Assembly: GCA_019321725.1 (NCBI GenBank)
Contig: CM033116.1
Span: 12,418,841 to 12,482,840 of the forward strand
Direction of reading: 5' to 3'
Length of the DNA: 64,000 nucleotides
Origin: Paulownia fortunei
Taxonomy: Eukaryota; Streptophyta; Magnoliopsida; Lamiales; Paulowniaceae
In this document: positions 11,124 to 22,945 of the stretch, one piece after another
How positions within the stretch are numbered: the first letter of the stretch is position 1
How the letters are laid out: every line of letters begins with the position of its first letter
Made by a program: the position numbers and the translations under genes
Notes under the pieces: generated by a model
The model's input: only the letters and a program-made list of their open reading frames with translations
Databases searched by the model: none
Told to the model about the DNA's origin: nothing

Positions 11124-11899
11124 AATGAATTCAAGGTCTGGACAGGATAAGGAATCTGTACTCAGAATATAGTTTGTATCTTGAAAGAATTTCAGTTATG
11201 GCTGTTGTAGAACCTGTTGTTTTTTCTAATGTGCTTTATATATGGTGATGCTAGATTGAAGAGGTGAGTTGTATCGTGCTGTATTTTTCTGCAATTTTAG
11301 TCTCTCTGAGAGGCGCTGTGCACCTTGTTTCTGTTTTGAGTCGATCCAGCCTTGATTGCATAACAATAACTTTACACCGGCTGCCAAAAACAATATCCTA
11401 TCTGGAAATCCTTATTGGTTCATTGTATGGAGTAAGATGAGAGCAAGAACCACCGTGTATTTCCTGCTTTTAAATTCAGGAATCTTCATGTATAATATGA
11501 AAAAATGAGTGACATATTTCAATTGTATAATTTGATCCAACATTTTAATATTACAATATTACAATGCTCGTATATCTATCAACACTATTTCTAAGCCCAT
11601 AGATGTGTTCATCTGGCTTCCCAAATGATCAAATTATCTGCCAAGTTTGACGTGGGAACCAGCTGTCTATATGGATTCATGATATGATCATCATCATCAA
11701 TTCAGTGGAGCACTGTGAATGTTGATTCCACAAGAAAAAGCATCTTTTATTTTTGCATATATGTGGCATTCTGAACTGCTATGATTCTGGAAAGGAACCG
11801 TTTCCAAAATCATTAGTTTCCAGTTTTGAAGCGAACCCCACAGCAGCAGCTAATTACCTCATTGCCATTTAACGAAAAAAAGGGGTGACATAGAACTCG
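11124..11899. other. Convergent intergenic region, 3' UTRs
   Basis: The stop codons of the GIL1-type gene (+) and the uncoupling-protein gene (-) face each other across 776 bp. Both 3' untranslated regions must lie here, and they may approach or overlap. No other coding potential was seen. Confidence 0.7.
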
Positions 11900-14800
11900 T
11901 CAATTGAAGAATTTTTTTACCTGCAACACAGATGGAACACATCATTTCTAATTGGAAACAAATACTGATCTACTTTCTCTTTAAACTCAGAACTGCAATT
12001 TTTGAAGTATCTGATTATATTTCCTATATTAATTGTCCAGATTCTCTAGAAGATCAAGAACCAAAAAGCTAAAAATGGGGTAATGAAGTCTTTAGCAGAA
12101 ACAGTTCTTTATTTTGAACTCATTTCATTTTTCTGACAGCTAAATTCTTATATCATATTGAATAGAAAGATAATAGTGGCCTCGTCATAAACAGAAGAAT
12201 TAGTTTAATATTATCTGTTTCCCACAGTATGCTGATGTTAATATTTAAATATGAAAGATGAATCATCTTACTTGTTCGAGAGTCAAAAACATGATTACAT
12301 TCCATGATCCAAGTCGACCGAAATTTGGGAAGAACCCCTTGTAAAGAGCAAAGAATCCCTGCTAAAAAGGGTGCATCCGCCATCATTATCAGCATCAAGG
12401 TTGAACGTAATTAAATCCAGACAAGGCAATAACAAAATTTACCCAATGGTGAAACATCCCCAATTTATCAGATTTTCTAAGCAGTTAATGCTCGAACATA
12501 TCTCATGTAAAAACCCAGGAGTAGTCTCCCTTGTTCTGGCAAGTTGAACTTGTGCTTGAGAAAATGAAAATAAAACTATGATGTTCTCAGAAACAAAACA
12601 TGTGCACTGGCAGTTAAAAACGAAAGCAAAAAGAGAGATAAAAAGAACTATGAATTTCCATTCTCTTCATAACCCATGCTTTTCATGAGCAGCACGACTT
12701 AAAGCAAGAGTAGCTATAATTACACACAGGTATGGTTGTGCTTATATAATATAAAAGCGAGTAAATGAAATCACAAACGAAAAATGAGGTGATACTAGCT
12801 AACTTCAAGTACCATTCCTTAAATAAAGCTTTTACATTCATACTTCTATATTCAATATAGAGAGAAAGCAAGGTGATTCAAGCGTGAGATGCTAAAGTTT
12901 CTCACGAAAAAGTCCTATTTCCTATTTTTATAATATACTTGTTTGTTTTCATTTACATTCTCATTTTTTATTTTCATTGTTGTCAAGGGCATATTCATTT
13001 TTAAATTGATTTTTGGGTAAAAATGAGAATATATTTGGATATAGTGTAGATACATTGAGTTTATTGCATTGAAAATGATATTTCGGTGTAAAAGGAATAA
13101 TTAGTGGGTCCATTACTTTCTTTGTCTCATCAGTCAAACTATGTTGGTTGAAAAATTGTTTCTTAATTTGTTATGGTTCCTATTAAAAAATAAAAAAAAA
13201 ATATATGTATTATTTAATCAGCTAGTGGATTTTAATTATTTTAAAACAAGTGGATTATCATATCAAATATTAATGATGTGGCCCTACTTTGACTAAATAA
13301 GTGTTTAGGTTTGAAATTGATTGTTATTGGTATGAAAATAAAAACAAATGGTATTTTTGTTGAAAATGTATAAAAAAAACAAAACCTTTTTCAGTGTTTT
13401 AAATAATAGAAAGGCAAAAACAGAAAAAACAAACAAGGGTTTATTGCATTAGGTCAATCCATTACCATATATCGCATATCAAGTTTTCAAGTAGCAAGAA
13501 GATTTTTGAAAGCCTAATCATAAACCCTCTTAGGCCATATTCACTCTAAATCATGGGTGAGAAGTGCACTCAAAAACAAAAGGCTATAACTTCTACTTGA
13601 CGCATGTGAACATATAGAGCCTCATACATCCTATGAAAACTGTAAAACTGCAGGCAGTAGAAGAATAATGCACAGTAAAATTTCATTATATTATGACCAG
13701 TCAGTGGTGTGCAAATGGAAACTGAAAAGGACATATACCTCAGTTTTTAAAGTTTTGAAGAAGCAATCTATAGTGCCTTTGTAGACTGAGTCTCCCATCA
13801 TTCTAGATTTAACCTGGAATAGAACAAGCAGAAAACTTCACATGGGTATTGAGTGAATCCTCTGCTCAAGTTAATCATGAGATAAGAAACACAGTTCGCT
13901 GGAACATTTAACAAATGAGCACAGAGCACCAAAAGATGTACCTTCTAAGACTTGAACAAAGCAAAGAACTATAATGTACAAACCATATGGCCATCACCAG
14001 TGTCTATGATTGATGTCATGCGCATCATTATCATCCAATTCTTAGAAGTAGACTTTAGAAATAAATGATCATGGGAATCAAGATATAATGGCCTCTAAGA
14101 CGGTTGAAAACTGAAACTAAATTGTGATTAGAAATTTAAGTTGCTTACTTTACATGTCTACAGTTAGGTAGACTTTCAGGCAATAAATTCTGAATACATA
14201 ATTTCGAGAATTTTATCAATTAGTAGATCATTGCTGTATTGCAGTTCGAAAACTATCTGAAACTATTAACATCAAGAAACTGCTTTTGCCCATGCTGTGG
14301 GTTTCATTAGCAATTCCCATTCCAGCAGCATTTTTGTCAAGTGTACGTAATGTACATGCATGAGTCTAGAAGTGCCTGCAATCATGATTTCTTAAATTCT
14401 GCTTCTGTGTGCTTTCATACGAAAAGTTTCAAATGCTTACAACTTCTAATGGATCACTGATTATATATCACTAACACAGATAGAGTTAGCATATGACGAT
14501 AAGATGGCTCATGGCTACCAAATTACAAAGTAATATGTTATCCATCAGAATGGATACAAACTAAGTCAAGGGAAAAAAGATTACCACATCAACAGGGGAG
14601 CCAATACAGACAGCAAAGAATCCTGCACCTAAACCAGCTAATATATGCGTTAGAACATTGTCTGTGAATCCTGGAATTTTCAAAATTGTCTGCATATAAC
14701 ATAAAGATTAGAATAGCAGGCAACATCACATGACAGCATAGGATGAGAAAAAGGATGCAGTGAATTCCATGAAAAGAAAAAAGAAAAAGAAATGACCTCT

Positions 14801-16754
14801 TTGACATGATCGTAACTAGCTAATTCTGCAGCATTTATAATTGCATTTCTTGCAATGTTTGGTCCAAGCCCTGTCCACAAAGCTGCCACTCCTTCCTGTT
14901 GACTTCTGGCACTTACATTAGTGGGTAAGCAAGCATATCAAAATACATCCTCTAATTACTAGAACAAACGTCACCTGCTTGACTATGGCATAATATGCAT
15001 CCAAAGCACCGCTATATCGCCTCGGTACTCCAACTGGCAATTTACCCTCAGCTTGAAGCCGAACTTTCACAAGGTCAGTAGGATTAGCCAGGGCTATTGC
15101 TATAGCACCTTTGCATTAGGAGATAAGAATTGTTGTTAATTGTTCAAATACAACTAGCAATCTTCATTTATAGAGAACAATAACAGGAAAAAAAATTGAT
15201 ATTTTATTCACCAGTAAGCAGAGCAGCTAGTATTTTACTGAATAAGGGCACATCTCCAGAATAACTACTTCCCACAAAGAATGCCTTGACCTGTTCAACC
15301 ATCCATGAGGGAGAATGATTTTCTTTATTACTACCATCGAGGATTATTTTTTTAAGCAAAGTGTAAAGAAGGATTAAAAAGGCAGCAAATGTGATACATA
15401 CAGGCTCGTACAACCCAATTCTTAAGCCTCCATAAAGACATTGGCGATGCAACCCAGGTATGATTCCTTTCCAAAGTGCAAATAAGCCTTCTTCTTTTGC
15501 TATTGTAGCAACTGTACCCAACAAGCCCCTGTATCTTGGTGCACCCACTGAGTCCCCTAAAGGAACTCTCTTTTGTAGCTGAAGCCTTACTTTGGCAGTA
15601 TCTAAAGGAATGGTACAGAACTGCACATGACCACCAGGTGAAGGGTCTTGAATGAGTTTTGATAATAATGTTAAGAATAATTGGTTGTAATATTCGAGAA
15701 AAGAAATGAAAGTTCAAAGGAAATGGTCTCTGGCAACATTTGTTAATCTTGCATTGTGTATATTTCAACAGAAATTCAGCTGGTTTTCCCTCACCAGTCA
15801 AATTATTGTATCAATCCCTTTCTGGTCTGCATCAACAATTTTGCTATTGACCTCAAAAGCCAGGCAATTTTCGAGAAATATGCCACAGAGCGCAACTATG
15901 AGTTTGAGAAAGTTGAACTCATAGCTATTATGTATAAAAGAAATCCTAAAGGAAGGAAGAGTGAAAATAGTAATTTTTCTTCCAGTTTAGACTTCAAATT
16001 TCCTTAAAATTTCCTTGTATGCAATCTGTCTATTACTCAAGGAGCTGGTGTTGCTCACGCATTCTAATATGTTGAATATATAATACACGTAACTTTGAAC
16101 CAATTAGCATAAATTCCACATAATTGCTCAGACTCAGGCAACCAACTTACTGATCCATTAAGGTGTTAATTGCAGTACATCATTTTGTTAAAGAGTAGAG
16201 AGTCCATACGATCCATAGGAGATCAAGGCAAAGGGATGCATACAATTCTCATAAATGTGATCTCCAATGAAATGGAATTGAAAAGCAAATTCTATCTGCA
16301 TCTCAATTTAAATGTCCTGCTACTATTTTACCAAAGTGCTATTATTTACATATTATCTAAATAAAATTAAACAACACAACAAATAACAAATATGAAAATT
16401 TAAAAGTTTTTTAGATTAAACGGACTCAAAAAATTAAAATTCTGAAAAGAAGAGCAGTGCACTATGCTACGATGCCGTTAAACGAAAAATGAGCATAGAG
16501 CTGAAATTATAAAATCAAACCGACGGAAACAATTAAAATTTGAAAAGATTACAGCATTGCATTATGCTCTAATGCTGTTAAACCAAACAATGCAAGCGCA
16601 AATGAGCAATAGTGGGACTTATAATATTTGACCTAGTAATTACAGTACATTAAAAGAAGACACAAAGGAAAGAAATTGATACCTCGGCGAAACAAGCAGC
16701 GAAAGCGCTACAGGCGAATATTCCGACGAACGAGATCTCCGACAGATCCGCCAT
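11900..16754 (-). CDS. UCP2: Mitochondrial uncoupling protein (UCP2/PUMP2 type)
   Basis: Nine minus-strand exons: 16754-16683, 15620-15402, 15290-15212, 15108-14975, 14895-14797, 14689-14585, 13813-13739, 12358-12272, 11920-11900. All have GT/AG borders and compatible phases. The product is 296 residues, close to the usual 300. It is an inner-membrane carrier that dissipates the proton gradient and/or exchanges dicarboxylates and amino acids. The three carrier signatures are [10 protein letters not shown] (residues 29-38), [10 protein letters not shown] (133-142) and PVDVVKSRMM (233-242). Other UCP-specific blocks are [39 protein letters not shown] and [19 protein letters not shown]. No cleavable presequence is seen, as usual for carriers. 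The last exon is only six codons plus stop (VKKFFN). The VKK ending resembles UCP2 rather than UCP1 as I recall them, and the neighbouring GIL1-type gene supports UCP2 orthology. Confidence 0.93.
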
Positions 16755-16910
16755 TGAGGAAGATCAACAATAGTCCACTAGTGATTCCACGCTCAAGGGC
16801 AAATAGGTTTCATCTGGGTACAACATAAATAGATACGGAAGGGTGGAAAGGTCGTGAGAGAATTATTCTAACGATGAGAAATTAATTGTGAAGTAAAGTG
16901 TACCTAATCC

Positions 16911-17151
16911 TTTTATTTATTTATTTATTTATTTATTTCTATTTGTTTATTTGTTTAAATACTTACCTTCGGCTAACTGCTAACTCACTTATGTGGTGCA
17001 CTTGCTACTACTTGGTCAACTCTTGACTAACTAGTTTTATTTATTTATTTATTTCTATTTGTTTATTTGTTTAAATACTTACCTTCGGCTAACTGCTAAC
17101 TCACTTATGTGGTGCACTTGCTACTACTTGGTCAACTCTTGACTAACTAGT
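16911..17151. repeat. 116-bp tandem duplication upstream of UCP2
   Basis: Two adjacent copies, 16911-17034 and 17035-17151, have a period of 116 bp (the string ACTTACCTTCGG occurs at 16961 and again at 17077). By eye the copies are identical from the TTTA-repeat start through GACTAACTAGT; only the length of the (TTTA)n start differs. The duplication is 157-397 bp upstream of the UCP2 start codon, in its promoter or 5' leader. Confidence 0.9.
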
Positions 17152-18017
17152 GCCTACTCAATGGGAAGTGGTTGTGCTATCATTCAATAACAACAATAAT
17201 AATTATAACTATAATGATAATTATAATAATAATGATTATTATAATAATACTTACTCTAGATTGTGCAATTTTATGTAAACTGTTTAAAATGTTTGTTAGC
17301 TTAAGAAAATAAAAACCACATATATATATATATAATATATATGTGTGTATACTCACTACTTCAAAAGTTGTTGCTCACTTTATTGTGAAATAGGATGTAG
17401 AAAAAAAAAAACGAAAATAGGCTGCAAAAAGAATGCAATAGCTTTAAAGAAAACACCATACTTTGAAGTATTTGGATTTTGACTATGAACTCCTTTTATT
17501 TATGATTGTATTTGGACATAAATGAGCCCGAAAATATGTGAAAAATATTAGTGATTCAATGAATGCTAAAAATTTCAAATTTTGATAAGTTCTCTTGAAC
17601 TTACATTATGTAAATTATTGTTTAATTTCTAGTATTGGTATCAAAGTCTTATATGATTGTATTCCTGATGTTATATAGCTCCAGTTCATATGATAAAATG
17701 ACTCATTTCATATCATATGATAAAATGACTCATTTCATGTTTAAATGCTTCATATTATGTCGTGATTTTTTAACAGAATCATCCTTTTACATAGTAGAAA
17801 TGATCTACTGAGTTTTATGACAATATCCTATGCATATATTGAGAAAATTCAAACCTTACTGTGTTTTGGTCCATGAAAGCTATATGATTAGATACTACTC
17901 GTCAATATTCCAAATATAATATACACAAAAAATAGCCTTTATGAGTGAGATATTACTATTTGAAGTTTAAGTCATGTTTTAGGAAAATGATGAACAATTT
18001 CTTTCTCCTTAATCCCA
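17152..18017. other. Low-complexity intergenic sequence
   Basis: 17185-17260 is an ATA/ATT-rich tract, 17318-17350 a (TA)n/(TG)n tract, and 17686-17737 an exact 27-bp-period duplication of TCATATGATAAAATGACTCA. No gene is visible. Confidence 0.7.
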
Positions 18018-19870
18018 TGTTGGGTTTGCATAGCCTCGAGATGTGAAACGCAGTAGAAATTCAAAAAATTAATTACAACATTTCGTATATGAAACAAAAC
18101 ATCCTTGATCCCATGTGATTGTTCGGATTATGCATTTCTAATACCTGGTATGAGAAAGATTTAGAAACTTTACTTAAATTGCACTTCGACTGGTATAGGG
18201 ATTCAAACGATTGTAATTGTTAACCCACCATGAACTAATTACCAAGTTCATCAACTCAAACCTTTTTGATTGAAACTAATTCGCTTCTAGAATTCCAAAC
18301 ATGATCCATCTAATAGTATTCATACATTGTATATCTATTGCAACTGAATCCTATGTTAATAGTTTTTCAGTGCAATAATTCTATCCTAGTCAATTTTGTT
18401 TGGTCCATGAACACATTGATAGTTAGTGTTTTAAGTGTTTAATTTAATTTATAATTTAATAATTGAATCAATAATTAAACTTAGTAAAATGTTGACAAAT
18501 TATTGGAGATTGAAGAAAGTAGAAAATATGAATTTCTCTTGCATGGGAAAAAACATTCAAATAGAGGCTATTTTGGCATGAAGTTGGCAACATAAAATTT
18601 GTTATAATAACCCTTAAAAAAGTCCAAGGTGGTGTCTTAATAACTATTCTTCCTTTTTTATCTCAAATTTTATTAGAAAGTTTCCTTATCTCATGAGTAT
18701 ATTCATTTTTCCCTATTACCTCTAAGAAGGACTCCCAATCTAAATTCATCTAGAAATTAAATTCATAATCCAATTTTCTAGTGAGCTTCCTACAAGCACA
18801 CATCTAACAGACTTAGGCCTAATTAGCTAATTAGTCCTTAATTTAATTGATTCAATTAATTAAATTAATTAATTAGACTAATCTTAATTAATTAATCTAA
18901 TTATTTAATTAAATATATCAATTGGACTACTTAATCTAATTAAGTTCAATTAATTGAGACAATCAATTAATTGAATTAATTCAACACTTCCTATTAATTA
19001 ATCATATCAATTACATTTAACCCAACTTGGATTAATTTTCAGAGAAGAAATGAACTTATTCGAGTTTATGTATGACCCCTTAGGTTCATCAATAAACTAG
19101 TAGTGGGCTCACAACTCTTGTGATTTAATTAAATAATTAATTATTTTAAATAATTAATTAATTAGTTAATTCTCTTGAAATTAACTCATTAATAAATCAA
19201 TAAGTATATTGGAACATATAGGAGATTCATTTATTTATCTAGATTGGTGACAGATCATTTGTTGCCACTTATTAACTCAGTTGTTGCCACTCATTAACCT
19301 CTATGCAGGAAAACATTACATCCAATATGTTCTCCTGGTGATTGTCATGCAATCGATTTTTTTTAAAGTGCAACATGTCTTGCATAAGGTTACAATGATA
19401 CCTCAAGTTCTAATGACTTATTCTTGTACTATTATAATAAGAAAATTGTCATTCAACAATAACAATTTCTAGTTAGGAATTTAAAGGTGGGGTTGTTCTG
19501 TGTATGAGTTCCCTAACAAGCTCTTACACACATACATTAATATTTCCACACCAATACCTATAGAATAAGACATTCTTTTTATAAGTCTGTATTGTATGTG
19601 CAAGTCTGAACAGAATCATTGATATCCCATTTCAATGATCCTTGACTTGAAATAATTTAAGACCCTAGTCATACAGTCATATTCCACAAGTGTAATCATT
19701 TGCATGACCATGCCCCGTAGCTATATATGGTTTAGAGACTTCATCTAATACTTATAATATTGAATTTAATATAAAAAAAAATTATTTTATGATGTTAATA
19801 TGAATAAGATTGATTATAAAAGATTATAAAGACGGCTAAAGCAATTGGCTCATTAGGCACTATTTTAACA
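18018..19870 (-). repeat. 3' LTR of Ty1/copia family A
   Basis: This LTR runs TG (18018) to CA (19870) on the plus strand, that is, from TGTTAAAATAGTGCC on the minus strand to CCCAACA. The polypurine tract (CAAGTGGGGAAT on the minus strand) lies directly beyond 19870, so this is the 3' LTR. It is colinear with the copia LTRs at 42814 and 51245; all three share a block around ACCCCTTAGGTTCA...GTGGGCTCACAACTCTTG (19075-19120 here) and TTAATTAA-rich tracts. Length is 1,853 bp. Confidence 0.8.
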
Positions 19871-19951
19871 ATTCCCCACTTGCTTTAGAGAAAATTACCC
19901 TTGTATTAAGGCTCATCTTCCTCAAGATGTCCTTTAAATACTTATCTTAGG
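19871..19951 (-). mobile_element. End of copia family A internal region (RNase H tail, PPT)
   Basis: The minus-strand sequence matches the 3' end of the copia internal region at 42735-42813: the TACTTGAAGGACATCTT... stretch, GCTTTAATAC, then the purine-rich tract before the LTR. It is cut off at 19951 by the gypsy solo LTR (duplication GGTTA at 19952-19956) and resumes at 24475. Confidence 0.75.
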
Positions 19952-20609
19952 GGTTATGTCACAACCTCCCAAAAATATGTATATATATATACATATATAA
20001 ACAACCCGTGCAACATAATTTATGCATGTATGCGTGTGTATAACTTTTTTTTCTAGTTAGTTAGTTTGACATAACACTGATAAAGTAAAGTTCTTTAATA
20101 TCCTATAACACTGTATACAGATAGATAGTTATTTGAACGATAAAAAGGTCTATCAAAATCATCACAAAACCCAGACTCATTTACAATGGAGTTTTGAAAG
20201 TGATATGCAACATAAAGTCACTAATATAATACAATAGATCGTAAAATTAAAAGCACAACCTACAAAATAGCCCCAACAGGTCATCATCCATGTACATCAA
20301 TCTTTGAAAGCCTGTAAGAGTTCCACAACCAGCCTAGTAAACTAGAGGTCTCAAGTCTCACCATGCTTACCTACAATGCATGAACTACGTGAGCTAACAC
20401 TCAGTAAGTGAAAAACATGCATGTTGAAGTGATAATCTAACATATATGTGATGCATCTTTATGAAATCACGCTAGGAATGCAAGCTCCTGAATCAAAACA
20501 GTTCATTCAAAATTATTTTCCATCACTGGGCCCTTGGCCTACCTATTATGCACCGGATAGAGTTTTAAACAATATCAATAATCACATGGCTATAAACAAA
20601 TTGACTCAG

Positions 20610-20785
20610 TCTAGGGGCCATCTCTTGGGATCACCAGAGGTCCACCCCCTGTCTTCCCCTGTAATCCTCTAGAAGTCTTTCCACCAGCGGAGTCAATAAG
20701 GGTACAGTCAAGTGGTTCATCCTCTTGTGACCACCAGAGGCACACCCCTTATCAACCCCTATGATCCTCCAAGAAGTAACACTTG
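20610..20785. repeat. Imperfect repeat inside the Tekay-type solo LTR
   Basis: GGGATCACCAGAGGTCCACC at 20628 and GTGACCACCAGAGGCACACC at 20727 head two diverged copies of a roughly 50-bp unit separated by about 100 bp. The equivalent part of the LTR at 46976-49860 (around 49230-49310) lacks a recognisable copy, so this is a variable segment of the LTR. Confidence 0.6.
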
Positions 20786-21335
20786 TGGCGCCCTAAAATA
20801 TCACATAAGTATGTCTCACATACCTTGGTGCACTAGTAGTAGCCAACCAAAATATTTTCTTTTTGAAAATAATGTCATACATGCAAAACCTCAATTGTGA
20901 GCACGTGTTATGCATGCACGTGTAAATACTGATGAATGACATGTTCAATGACACAACGGATCCTATGTCCCATCATCCAAACAATGTATGCACTATAAGA
21001 TATTTATAATACTCATAATACACTCATCAAGACACAAGAATCACATTTAATATAGATAAGGCAAGAAATACTATGTCCATGCATTGTAGTTGCAAATGGA
21101 TTTTCACTTACCTTTAATCGATCGTATCTTATTTCTTAGTTTCTTAGTTGTTACTCCCCAACCTTAGGTGTGAATAATCTGTAAAAATATAAGATATCAA
21201 TCACTATCCTCAATCAACAAGTTCATTATGCTTAATCCTATACAAGGACTTTGAATTTCAATTTAACTATGTAACAATCAAACTTTACTACTTAGGGACT
21301 AAAACCTAATACAATCTCCTAAGTACCTTGATTTC

Positions 21336-22945
21336 TGCTAAAACTTTAAGGTTGCAAACCCAAGTGCAGGTTGTAGTAAGTAATAAATTTCTCGTGAGTC
21401 CGAGGTCGATCCACATGAAAATTGTTTGAATAATTCAAGTTTATATTTCTAAAAAGATGGAGTTTATGTGAATCAAAATATATGAACAATTAATATATGA
21501 TGTAACTAAAGAAAAATTGAAGTAATAAAAGTACTGAGGATTAGGGATCCACTCTTGAGTTTTAGATAGAGAAATAGTTATTTATTCTTTTTACCTCTAT
21601 TAATTGACACAATTGGAATCCATACATAATGAAGGTTCCAATGGGAAGATATTATCAAATAACTCATGCAATAAGGTAATCATGATATTGTCTTACTATT
21701 GCAAATTATCTCTTAACACCAACACTTATTTATGGGATCAAGCATTTATGCGCACCTTCGTCAACAACAAATCAAGGTTTCACATTAGCAGTCGGTGGGA
21801 TAAAACCGTACAATAAGCTAAATGAACCCAAGTATTTGTTGTGCCATTGGAGATACATAAATCAAGAATCACCACAAAACAAGTAGAGTTTAGATCAAAA
21901 ATAAAAATAATAATACAATATACTTAAATATTTTCTACCCTTATAACCATTCCTCTTCCTCCATCAAGAGGTTCACCATTTTTCCTCAACAAAATGAAAT
22001 TTAGAAAGACATAATAAAAGTAGCAAATACCAAAAATATAAGAGAAACTAGAGAATTCATTTCTATTACTACTAGAAAACTTACAATACTAGAAAACATA
22101 CAAACTAGGTAACTTAGCCTAAAGAAACCCTCTATCCCCCTTCTCTTACAAACTTAATAAATGGCCTATTTATAGTACTTGGAGTAAGCTAGAGGCCAAA
22201 CAAATAATGGATGGGTTAATCAAGTGGTATGCTAGTTGCCAAAAGTTGGTAAGTTGTTACACAAATTTCTCACCCACTAAATTGAATTGCAATTTTCTAT
22301 CAGATACAACTAGATTTTGAAGATGTGTGAAAAATAAAAATTATAGATCCTTCGACATTAATATATTTTCATATATCTTTTGTCAAATTTGGTAGTCGGA
22401 TAAAGGAGATATGGTCAAATTACCGAGTCATGTCCAAGAGCCGCCCTTTAACAGCAGCAGCAACTTGCAGCCTATGTTTTTACTATTTTGACACATTTTC
22501 ACACCATCTTGTCTTTAGCAAACTTCTTTATTTACCTCTTGTATATAACTTATTCGAATTTGAGCCCAAAATAAATTGGGCTCAAGAGATATAACCTAAT
22601 TGGTAAAATAAGTCAATATTGGGCTGAACTCTGATCCGAATTTTGGTGATCCATTTTATACAACTACTTGGATGAATTTTCTGCTATCATCAAGACTGAA
22701 TTGGGCTAAGCTTCCAACAGAAAAGTTGTACCTCTCTCTCTTCCTTTCAAATGAAACAAGCTTCAGATCTATAGGGCTTTTGATCATGAAGTTATGCTTA
22801 AATTATAAAAACTGCACAAGTCTGGAAACATGCTGCCATTTATTCCCTAACACAAAACATTAATAAAACAATAATATTAACAAGAATAAAGTAAGAAAAA
22901 TATAAAAGATTTGATACAAAAATATATCAAAATATGCACTTATCA
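21336..22945 (-). mobile_element. Solo LTR (unassigned family) nested in the Tekay-type LTR
   Basis: The element is 1,610 bp with TG...CA termini (TGCTAAAACTTT at 21336; GCACTTATCA ending 22945) and is flanked by a perfect 5-bp duplication ATTTC at 21331-21335 and 22946-22950. Its removal restores colinearity with the other Tekay-type LTR. On the minus strand it starts TGATAAGT, the same eight bases that begin the element at 55807, suggesting related families and a minus orientation here. There is no coding capacity. Confidence 0.85.

Noticed and set aside
15352..15801. 149-residue minus-strand frame overlapping UCP2 exon 2
   Set aside because: A different frame of the same strand; the true frame gives the carrier motif, and this one runs into intron sequence.
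15756..16007. Plus-strand open frames in UCP2 intron 1
   Set aside because: No recognisable motif, and located in an intron of the opposite strand.
18780..19170. TTAATTAA arrays considered as a satellite or a CRISPR-like array
   Set aside because: Irregular spacing, position inside LTRs, no unique spacers; a eukaryotic retrotransposon feature.
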